Assembly: GCF_029784165.1 (NCBI RefSeq)
Contig: NC_073694.1
Span: 166,684,118-166,748,117, forward strand
DNA length: 64,000 nucleotides
DNA from: Wyeomyia smithii
Taxonomy: Eukaryota; Arthropoda; Insecta; Diptera; Culicidae
Direction of reading: 5' to 3'
The notes under the pieces are model-generated. The model worked only from the letters and a program-made list of their open reading frames with translations. It was not told where the DNA came from and searched no databases. Positions 48,185-57,589 of this stretch are shown piece after piece. Within the stretch, counting starts at the first letter, position 1; every line of letters begins with the position of its first letter. Position numbers and translations under genes: made by a program.

Positions 48185-48440
48185 GGACTGACAGCGCAGT
48201 GGCGGCTGAGATGGTTGCAGTGTTGCGAGAACATAAAAAAAAATACATAGGAAGTGAGCCTGACTGCCAGTTTATCAGCGACGTGCACAATATGCACAAT
48301 ATGTCTCTGTACGCGCAGAGAAAATGATACCCGCTCGCTATCAAGTTTGTTGCCAGTTTGTTTTAACACGAATTCTACTCAAATCTAGCTTTCTAAAACC
48401 CTGAAACCTCCACTCCCCGTTTAAAACTATTAAAAGCTAT
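47927..48440. other. Noncoding, with a 28-base T-run
   Basis: 48153-48180 is an uninterrupted T-run, the possible poly(A) tail of a minus-strand retroposon. The body to its right (48181 on) has no recognisable motif, so the element is unnamed. Confidence 0.5.
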
Positions 48441-49734
48441 TTTAGTTCAACAGGATCATGTTTCTCATTTCTTTCTATCGTATAAAACTTGTACAAACAG
48501 CTCTGATTAATTTATAGGTTTATATTTTTTCTCTCATAACTGAGTTCGAGTTCTAGTATTTGTTTTACACATTTCAATTTAGTACAGATCCTCATCATCA
48601 TCATCATCACCATCTCCATTAGAGACCGTCAACAGCTAGATGACCGTTCGTACAAATGATTCAGCAGCATCATATTTCCACTTAATTAAATTAGCTTAGT
48701 ACTTTGCGTAACATGTTTTAAGTCATACCGGGCTAGAAGGGAACGAGGGGAAAACGTTTCTGCTTTTAATTTCAACATTTAAAATATATGTACAATTTTT
48801 CATTCTTTCACACTACCCTGACTATCAGCCGGTGAGCCAAAAACGAACTTTTATAGGTAATTTTTCGATACACCGCTCCTAGCCGATCTTTCCCATGGCC
48901 ACCGCCCTCTGCCGGAGCTACCGCGCATAACCAGTAATCACCGTTAATTAAACCACACTTTTGCGCGCTGCTCTTTTAATTACACTATAGGGAACATTAT
49001 TTAACATTTCATTTTTCAATTAATACTCTTTCTTTTTCTACCGAGCGATGCGATGGCCAGCAGTAGCAGCACCGGCAGCAGAGGCAATGGCAGTCCCAAC
49101 ACAACACAAATCACGAAGCCTCCTACCCACCCGGCGGCGTCGGCCACACAGTTTGACCGTTTCCACTTGAGTTTCGAACGCGAAAGGACGCCAAGCGACC
49201 AATTTATTAGCTTTTATTTACAGCCGCCGTTGAGCGTTGAATTCCTGTCTTACACTCACTCTACTAGAGGTCGGCCCAATTAAATCAAGTATTGCAGTGA
49301 CTGTTCGAAGTCACCAGAATAATTAAACTTGAAGCGAAAAAGCGGAATTTTTTCTTACCTCTCCCTCGCTCGACACGTTAAAAATACTATTTACAAATAC
49401 TCAAAGCAGCTACTAAACCAGTTTACACGGTTTCAGTTTATTATTAGTCTCACGAATTTGTGTTTCACTGCTTTCGTTCGGCGATATTTACATAGACTAT
49501 GTATTCAGGATTCTTAATGCGAGTGAGAAAGGAAACTGCAACTAGGTGCACTTGAATTTGATGACTTACGTTTTGCAAGGTTGCTGAGACCGGAGGGGGA
49601 ACCTCTTCTAATCAAATAAATTATCTACTCGATAAAACTTTCAAACTAACCATTTAACAATAGGACAAAAACTTCTAAACATAATCTCGCTCTCGTCATA
49701 TACACTTCCATGCACACTCGCGCTCTCAGTCGTT
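48441..49734 (-). other. Presumed 3' flank or 3' UTR of lb
   Basis: It lies directly downstream of the lb terminal exon and lacks transposon ends. Minus-strand AATAAA-type signals occur (for example complementary to TTTATT at about 49209 and 49436), so the transcript may end here. A CATCATCATCATCATCACC run at about 48591-48609 is simple sequence. No alternative exon was found. Confidence 0.35.
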
Positions 49735-49929
49735 TCAAGTCTTATCGGCGCTGGCCAGCGTCTGTAGCAGTCTACCGTAGGTGGTGAGATTGATAAGGGT
49801 TTTGGTGGCGGCTTGCTGTTCGGCCGGTGTTTTCGGGCACGGCCCAATCACGGTGCTTAGGCTAGTGTCGGTGGTACAGAGCCGGTTGCCGCCAGCGCCT
49901 GTGCCTCCGCCGCCACCCGGTGCCCAATA
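49735..49929 (-). other. lb: Open in-frame extension after the lb stop codon (64 codons)
   Basis: Directly after the TAA that ends the lb frame, the same frame stays open to a TGA at 49735-49737. The text starts YWAP, then a glycine run (GGGGGTGAGG), then NRLCTTDTSLSTVIGPCPKT and LINLTTYGRLLQTLAS. GC content, low use of rare codons and an ordered amphipathic end look coding. I know of no described readthrough here. The stop context (TAA T) is not the leaky type (TGA C). Options: readthrough, an unseen small splice, strain variation, or a base error in the TAA. Confidence 0.5.
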
Positions 49930-50118
49930 TTATTTGTGTGGACTGCCGCCCTGATCGTCGTGGGCCGTGACGATCTTTTTCTTCAGGATGTTCATATCGT
50001 TGACACTCTCGAGAAACGTCTTCTGCGCGGACATGATCTTGACGGTTTCGACGTCCTTTTTCAGCTCCTCCATGTCGCGCTTTAGCTTCGCCCGGCGGTT
50101 CTGGAACCAGGTGATGAC
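49930..50118 (-). CDS. lb: lb (ladybird/Lbx) homeobox gene, distal C-terminal exon
   Basis: The acceptor CTTTCAACAG precedes GTC at 50118. The exon encodes 62 residues: VITWFQNRRAKLKRDMEEL, then KKDVETVKIMSAQK, FLESVNDMNILKKK and HDDQGGSPHK, then TAA at 49930-49932. It supplies homeodomain residues 45-60 (Thr47, Gln50, Asn51, Ala54) and an Lbx-type conserved tail. Phase 0 joins it to the 52360-52538 exon. The L at position 56 and the M at position 60 mark it as the more Lbx-like of the two alternative exons. The gene encodes a nuclear homeodomain factor; in Drosophila ladybird genes pattern muscle and heart precursors. Confidence 0.88.
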   Translation of the reverse strand, partial: VITWFQNRRAKLKRDMEELKKDVETVKIMSAQKTFLESVNDMNILKKKIVTAHDDQGGSPHK

Positions 50119-50525
50119 CTGTTGAAAGAAGCGAGAAGTTTTTCATTCGATTAGAGTTCAATTCCAAAATGAGATTGATTTCAATCAGATTTCAAGCGTG
50201 CAAATTTCTCTAACAAGGCCATCACTTTTAACCAACCGCGGAGTAATCTGATTAACGAAAATAAAGGAGAGAAAAAAAAGAAAACAATTACCCTTCTAGG
50301 TGAGCGTCATCTCCGTCGGGATTTTCGCAAAACGGTAAAAATTGTCATACCGAAGAAGGAAAACCCTCTCTACGGTAGTACTAGTGAATTCGGAGTTATC
50401 TGAACATTTTGCCAGCCAGTGATAAGTGCACTTTTACGTGTTTTATTTTCTGTGTATGATTGGATGTGTGGTGGGTAGTCGTGTCGTGTCGGGTTGGCAG
50501 TACACGAATTGCCACCAACACTCAC

Positions 50526-50597
50526 TCAGTAACTCTTGGTCAGTTCCTCGATGTCCCGTTTTTGCTTCGCCCGGCGGTTCTGGAACCAGGTGATGAC
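50526..50597 (-). CDS. lb: lb alternative recognition-helix exon with short C-terminus
   Basis: The acceptor TTGCCCGTTCCAG precedes GTC at 50597. 24 codons: VITWFQNRRAKQKRDIEEL, TKSY, then TGA (50526-50528). The next bases are GTGAGT, a consensus splice donor, so the 72-base unit could be either a terminal exon or an internal cassette. Phase 0 fits the upstream exon. The first 34 bases are identical to the 50085-50118 exon, while the introns around them are unrelated. It differs at homeodomain positions 56 (Q for L) and 60 (I for M). Drosophila has two tandem ladybird genes; this could be the trace of a duplicate reduced to one exon. Exon use is inferred. Confidence 0.75.
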   Translation of the reverse strand, partial: VITWFQNRRAKQKRDIEELTKSY

Positions 50598-51301
50598 CTG
50601 GAACGGGCAAGGGGAGAAAGGTTGGTTTTGAAAATGTAACTATTGGATGGCTATTGCTACGGAAAGTATGACGGCCTTTGACAGAAGGCTCATGCTGCTG
50701 TGAGTTTGTATCAATTGCTGATAGCTGTATATAGATTTATAATCTATATTACGGAAGTTGAAGGCGGAAACAATATCATACTACAGATTATGTCATTCAA
50801 ATTAAATAGGTTCAAGCTAGTCAAACCTATAATTGACTTTATGATTTTAGAAATTTCTGTAATCTTAACAACTTTAAAAACCGATATTTAAATAAACGTT
50901 TCTGGACAATTTCACCAAATTTGTAATCGTTGATATTGATATTCGATATTCATTGGTATTCAAATTTTTTACCTTCTCTGATATTTTTGTTTTCTTTGAT
51001 ATAGCAGAATTCTTTTGGTATAAAGGTCTGTGGCTTGTTTCGTTACCGATTTTACTAAAGGACATGCATAACACCACTGAACTGAAAGCCAAGTTTATCT
51101 ATCTGAAATTTAATAGACACGTATTAATCGAAACATTTTGGGCATCAGTGCCCAATATATACAGAATAGTCAAATTGTTATTAGAACTCTTTCAATGAAG
51201 GATAAGACGGCAAAACAAACTGTTGAAAGTGTTTATCCAACGGAGATTGCGATTAATTTTAGTCTCGTTGATGACGTGCTCGAAAACTTAGAGTGTATTA
51301 A

Positions 51302-51565
51302 GGCGACATCCATAAGTTAAAAAAAAAACAATTTTTGGACCTCCACCCCCCATGCGTAACGAAACGTAACGCCAACACCTACCCTTCAATTAAAACTACG
51401 TAACGGTGAAGAAGAATTTGCTTAATAAAAATGCTCGTTTTTGGAGTCTCTCCACAGATTTTCTGTTACGTAACGCATATCTCACCTCCCCTATGTAACA
51501 AATCGTAACACTCAAGGATAACCCCCCTCCCTCTTATGAGCGTTACGTAATTCATGGATGCCGCC
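51302..51565. mobile_element. TAA-flanked MITE in the lb homeobox intron
   Basis: The left end GGCGACATCCATAAGTTA and the right end (inverted: GGCGGCATCCATGAATTACG) pair. TAA flanks both sides (51299-51301, 51566-51568). The interior is rich in GTAACGNAACGTAACG and CTCCACCCCCC runs. It lies in the 1762-base intron between 52360 and 50597, so it could influence splicing between the two exon choices, but nothing shows this. A 27-base AATT-type microsatellite follows at about 51596-51622. Confidence 0.75.
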
Positions 51566-52359
51566 TAAGGTTAGTAAAAATGAAGGCTGCTTGAAATTAA
51601 TTAATTAATTAATTAATTAATTGCCAAATAATAGTCTTGAGTCTCAGGCATACACTCGGAACGCATTGCGAGATGGAAAGTTGTAGTTGCCTTCAGTGTG
51701 ATCTCCGGTCGGCCTTCACGGAACTCGAATAGTCCTCCACTTAATCCAAACGATTTTGTGATCCAAAGTTACTTTTAGAAACTCTCCGCAAGACCTTCTG
51801 ACACCATATTGTGGGGTCAGTGAACAAGAAACGCTGGATTATTCAGATTCCGGTACTTCATTCAACTGCCGATTCTATTACTCTTGAAATACAGGGTGGT
51901 AATTTTATAAAAAAGAGATTTATATATAAAGGTTGGTGAAAACAAAGTTAACGATAAAATAAACGAGTAAATGCTACAGGGGTTACGTTAATTATGGATG
52001 CCGTCATAGCGAATGTCGCTTAAATCGACCATTTTAAGAGACGTTTCAAAACTCAATTCATGAAAGAAATTTTGACAGGAAGCACTGAACCGCTGACATA
52101 ACGCATCAACATCAGCAGGATCTGTGACACCTGTCAGTTCGTAAAATGGTCTATTGCTTGCCGTCACCTTGGAACGTATTAGAATCGAAACTATGATGGT
52201 CTTTTGTTAACTCTCATCTGCTCTATAGATTTGGTGTCTGTCAAAGACTCTGGCTCAAATATCAAACTGTAGAACTATGACTTTTTTGAACACGTGATGG
52301 CACTCGTTGATTGATTGCAACAATACAAAACAATTGGGGACGAATAGATCGTAACTTAC

Positions 52360-52538
52360 CTGCGCATTGGACAATCCTAGGGCGGCGGCAATCTCGTCCC
52401 GATCGGAGGGCGAGAGGTATTTTTGGTACAGGAATCGTTTCTCCAGCTCGAAAATCTGGTGGTTCGTGAACGCCGTCCGTGATTTCCTCTTCTTCTTTGG
52501 TTGGGGCCGGTTGGCGAATAGGTTCAAATGCGATTGCT
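52360..52538 (-). CDS. lb: lb homeobox gene, exon with homeodomain residues 1-44
   Basis: The acceptor CTTGCAG ends at 52539, the donor GTAAGT starts at 52359. The 179-base exon starts in phase (one base of its first codon lies upstream) and reads QSHLNLFANRPQPKKKRK, then KSRTAFTNHQIFELEKRF, LYQKYLSPSDRDEIAAALG and LSNAQ. It ends after homeodomain residue 44, a classic homeobox intron position. The NRPQPKKKRKSRTAFTNHQ segment is characteristic of ladybird/Lbx, so the assignment is firm. An N-terminal exon is expected to the right (higher coordinates) but none could be supported up to 64000. Confidence 0.92.
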
Positions 52539-55500
52539 CTGCAAGAAACGATACAAAACAGTCGGCAATCAGTTTAAGACAATTTGTTAATTAGCTCGCT
52601 AAAAATAGAACATGCCGCTAAGGGCTCTCTACGCTTTGGTTGGGAGGATGAAAGGTCGCCGTCACAGCCTGCAGAAGCACTGACCGCTCTCATAAAGTCA
52701 TAAAGTTTTATGGTGATTTAATTCCTTCATTTTGGAAGTTGCAATACACAACAACAGTCTACTACTGTTTCCCGGCGGGACGATAATTCCCGACGGTTGG
52801 TTTTCTCCGGTGGCTGCCAAACCTGCACTGCAGGGTCATAAAACAGTTCGACCGCCGGAAAGAGCGGTGCGGATAAATTAACATTAATTCATATTTTTCA
52901 CTGATGAGCGTGAACTTTCATTGTCAGTGTATTCATGAAATCCGATTGCAATCGTTGTCTGCTGGCAGGTCTAAGTGGACGTTACTTTTGTTACGTCTAG
53001 TCTGTCGGATCGCAAACGCTAAAGTTTTGTGAGCTTCAAGCAAAAGGGGTGATAAATTTTCATAAAATTAACGAATTTACGAGCGCGCCGTAAATTTTGC
53101 TCATTTAATTTAATTTAACATTTTCGGCTCGTAAACAGCAAACTGGCCGCCGTCGGCGGAAAACGGTTCAAGTACTTATTAGTTGCTGCGTATTTTTTGG
53201 GTTCAAAACAGAAAAAAAGAGACTCACATTTGCATTTTAATTCGTGTTGTCGGTTTTTTTACGGTTCCAACAGAGTAGAAGAGCCAAAAAATAAATAAAA
53301 CAAAATGGAACGATCCAAGCAGATTGGCCGCCATTGTCGGCCAGTTGCCATCAATATATCGTGCTCAGGTACAATCTCATTAGTGACAATCGCGGAATTG
53401 CCTGTCCTCTTTATTGCGCTCCTTGCACACATATACACACACACCACTGCTTTGTTGTTAAACTTGTTATCACCGTCATCATCATTGTCGTTGTCGCAGC
53501 AAGCGGTGATTATCAAAGTACGCGGCCGATTTCTGCCAAATGACGGCAACAAAAAGCAGCACAGAAAAAAAAACCTAATTATGTTTCTCTTGGAAAACTG
53601 CCCGCCGTTTGAAACCGACCGACGACGGAGGAAATATTAAATTAAACGATAATATATTAGACTTTTCCTTGTTCCCGTTGCAGTCGCGACGGCTAAAGTT
53701 TGGGCTTGAAAAAAGTAATAAAATTATTAAATCGCCAAAAAAAACCTACGATCAGAAGTCGCCGTCGCCTTTTAGGTTGCAAATACACAATCAAACGTTT
53801 TCAGCACCAGCGGGCCTTGTTTGGCGGGATGGAAGGTTCTGCAAGACGAATATTTTTAATCTGCCTCTGCGCAAATGAGCCGCCAAGTGAGAGGCGGCTA
53901 ATTAGCCCAGCAGTCGAAATCGTCACTTCTGGGAAAAAATTAAGCAAAAAAAACAGCCACAACACAAACACCACTGAGACATGAAGCCAATCGCTGCTCA
54001 AGAAATTCGCGGCAGAGGACGCTAAATGATGCGCATAACTGCGTACAACCCGCGCGCGCCTTGCTTTGATCTGTCCTTTGATGACAAGCCGCACTCTTAC
54101 CGCGCATAAAACTAGCGGCGGTTGCCAGTTTGGCGCTAGCTGCTGGACTCACTGGTCTGGTCAGTGGTCCCGCCAATTTGCTGCCAGCCATACGTGAGCA
54201 GCTGCCGCTAATGTTCTAGGATTCCTATCCGGTGAGGTTTCTATATTTTATGGCTTTTTTAATTAATTTTAAACATGAGAGTTTTTACTTAACATAAGAA
54301 AATAATTCGAGAACCCGAATACAGCGTTTTCCTGGTGAACTCCGAGAGGGTATGCGCATGAATTTAGCTATAATTCGAACCACAATTCAACGGTGCATAG
54401 ACTCCCATCGCTTTCCACTTCTGCTTCGGTCGCTTTGTGCTTTAGTATTGGTGCTCTTCCATAGTAGAAGAAGCAGCACATAAAGTAAACATTGGAACAT
54501 GGGGAACCGACCGAATTAGTCGGCCTGCTTTGATCTGTCACGTTCCGACCCCAACAAACCGACCGAGCGTCTGACCGAGTGTGCGTGAGCGTTTGCGGGG
54601 TTCATTGCATGCGCGTAAGGTGCAAGCATTGCCACGCCCCACGCGAGATGGCGCTCTGACTTTACTGGTCCCGTTTTTTTATTTATTTTTAGCAACGCTC
54701 CAATTGAATTTCTCTCTTTCAACCGTGGTTGTAAGTTTGTGCGTGCGTGCTTGTGTGCACAACAGTGGAAAAAAAGTCCAAAGCAACACACCAACCAACT
54801 GCAAAAGCGGCGGAGGCGATTTAATTGAACGGAATTAAATTAGCAATATTTTTTCTCGTTCTGCCGGCAGTGTTATTATTGTACACTGCACTGGCTCGAT
54901 GGAGCGCACCGCACCGCTCTTGTAGTAAAAGCGTTATTTATGATACTTTAACTTTAGACGTGTAGTTAGACATTGGGCGCGAGCGGTAATTAGTGTCACG
55001 TTGCGTAATTTACACAGAACAAAATAGGTGCGGTGGTGCTCCTTCAACCGAGCGAATACATCGTGTATCAGATGGAATAATTAATTATGCATCGCTTGCA
55101 GCCAGCAGAGGTGTTCGCGCATTAGTGGCTATGATTGATGAGGTCTACCGGACATATTGATGTAAGCGTTAGAGTACTTACTTGCCTAATAAGTGTTTGC
55201 CTCGAGCAAATCCATCGCTATTGATTACTAACAAGTTTCAACCCAAACCGCAATCGAAATGCTCGACTCAATACGATCCACTGACAGCTGACATTGATGT
55301 GACAGTTGCCGGCTGCTACCAAACCAGGCGACCGACGACGGGGTGCCGTCGGCTTCCGATTGCTTTGATTTGAGTCCACCCATCGCCGGCTAGTTTTCTA
55401 CTGTTGATTGATTCCCATCTGGAAACAACTACAACAACAGTAATTGTTCAAGTTTTTAGCTTTAGTTTAACAATTCTCATATTCTACATCCGTAATTAAT

Positions 55501-56340
55501 TACCCGGTTGCGTCTCACCCAAAAAATGACACATCCTTCATGCGATCTAGCGAAAAGCACAACATCCTCCATTTCGAAAACACGACGAAACACCACGATC
55601 AATTAACACTGTAATTAAAATGGTTCACCCTTGTGCTCCTCCGCCGTTTCCCACACCACGAATAAGCCTCGCAGCCCGTTAAGAAGGCATCAAAAGTGAA
55701 TAATTATTTTTTACGACTTACGAACGACAACATAGGAAAAATAACATCCTTCCATTATTACTGCTATTACTGCCTTTTGTCAGATTAAAAAAAAATACCG
55801 AGCCTACTGTCACCTTGCGTTCTTTTCCTGTGCTTTGTTCGATTTTTTGTTTCATCTAGTGTAGTACTAAAGAGCCATTGCGTGATTCGCGTGTGAGATC
55901 ACACGCTTCCAAACGAGTTGATCGAAGAAAAAAATAAATGCTCAAACTAAACTAAAAGTTTTACACTAGTCCACCCAGAGGTATCCGGTGAGGCGGCGGC
56001 TATGGGCTAGGCAACGGGAAATTGTGTGCCAGCGTAGCGTGTTTAACAAGCTGCCGCGGTTGTGTGCCCGACTGTGTCGTTGTGTTGGCCAGGGGCGCTG
56101 CCCGACGGCAACCGGAGACGCTCCATGCAACGTCCAGAGGCGGATAATTGGATGCGAATTTTCAATAAAAATCGGATAAAATCGACCGTTTAACCTGTTT
56201 TTTTTTTGTAACCAATAAGAGTTAAGTGAAGGTAATACGGATCGCGCGTGCAAACGGTGACGATTTTGACAGTTTCCCTTCCGGACGACTATGTAGTGGC
56301 GTTGCGTATGATGGCGCTTCTGCTGCCATGCATGCAACTA
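52539..56340. other. Repeat-poor stretch upstream of the lb homeobox exon (presumed lb intron)
   Basis: No transposon ends, no coding frame with motifs. AT-content is moderate, and TAATTA or ATTA homeodomain-core sites occur (for example about 54833-54841 and 55078-55085), but such 4-6 base sites are expected by chance. No N-terminal lb exon was identified here. By position it would be intronic or regulatory. Confidence 0.4.
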
Positions 56341-57321
56341 AACTGCCGTTCTACGCATAGTTGTCCCATGTTACTTTTGGTCGATTTTCGTTTTTTATCA
56401 CCAATGAGTCTATTTTCACGTATATTCTCGAAAAACTTTTAAAATAATATTGTTTGTTCCGAAAATCTTGAAAAACTATACCAAGTCTGTTTGTCCCATC
56501 GATGGTTTTCTACAAATATTTGTCCCACTATATTTTTTCTATTCTAATTCATCCCACTAACCACTAATTGGGAAGGGCTACAGAGCACTAAAGACTACTC
56601 CTAACAACGTTTGGTACATTACAGGTTTCAGAAATTCGGTACCGAAAATCACTTTGCTTGATTATTTAAATGCGGTACGTTCATATCTTTGTTAGGGATA
56701 ACTAAGCCATGTTTGCTGGTTTGTAATCTGAATACTCTTCCTTTTCGAGCATAAAAAAGATAAACGCATGAGATTCATACTAATTGGAAGTTGTAAGAAC
56801 TGTCTTTTGTGTGTAGCCAACATGGTAAAAGCCCAACAACGTTCAAATATGATAGGAGTGGGCAATCAAAAAAATAATTCCCCTTTGTAATGGTAAGTCA
56901 TCTGATACTTATTCAATTAACTAAACTTTCATCTCGACTATCATCTTTTACGTATAAAGACTACAAGATTAGCGTGATCATTTTCGTGAAAGGTTAAACT
57001 GCCTTGTATCCCCAGTACGAACTTTCTATTGGGAAACATTGAATGTACGTGGTGGGACTGATATGCATAGAAATTACATATTGGAAGACAAATTTCTCGG
57101 CATTATTGTCCCAGTGGGTATTTTAATAGAAAAGAGTGTTAAATCGAAAAACCTTCAACTAGATTTATTGAAAACAGTCTATTGCAAGGTAAAACTGGTT
57201 AGAAGCCCATAATTGCATTTGTCACATTGACGAAATGCGTAAAAGTATTGTAGAACTTTAACATCGTTTTTCTTGTTTGCATGATTTGGAACATGGGACA
57301 AATATGCGTAGAACGGCAGTA
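56341..57321. mobile_element. TA-flanked element with ACTGCCGTTCTACGCATA ends
   Basis: The left end AACTGCCGTTCTACGCATA pairs with the right end (inverted: TACTGCCGTTCTACGCATA). The pairing extends over about 30 bases through TTGTCCCATGTT. TA flanks at 56339-56340 and 57322-57323. Interior noncoding, about 0.98 kb. The end sequence resembles the 4766-5013 MITE (TACTGCCG...CATAG...GTCCCA), so they are probably relatives with Tc1/mariner-like mobilisation. Confidence 0.75.
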
Positions 57322-57589
57322 TAGCAGGCGGCGGCGACGAAAGCGAGAAATAACTGCACGGAGTTATGCGCTACTACGGCTGCAGCAGTGTAAATAAATT
57401 GTCTTTCAAGAAGGCGAACAGCGTACAGCGAACGGCCGATTTTGGGAACAGGTTTTTGGGCGATCGTGCATTTTTTTGTCGAGAAATTATAGTGCAATAC
57501 ACCAAATATCATTTGAAAGTTGAATGTTAATAATAACACAGAAATGTGCTTCATTTTAAAGAGATCTTAAATCCAAATGTATATGTATG

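Noticed and set aside
49641..49847. 68-codon minus-strand frame starting MGRARKHRP
   Set aside because: It overlaps the lb extension in another frame and has no coding features of its own.
53940..54191. Possible N-terminal lb exon in GC-richer minus frame
   Set aside because: No homeobox-gene N-terminal motif (such as an eh1-like Phe motif) and no convincing donor with the phase needed to join 52538.
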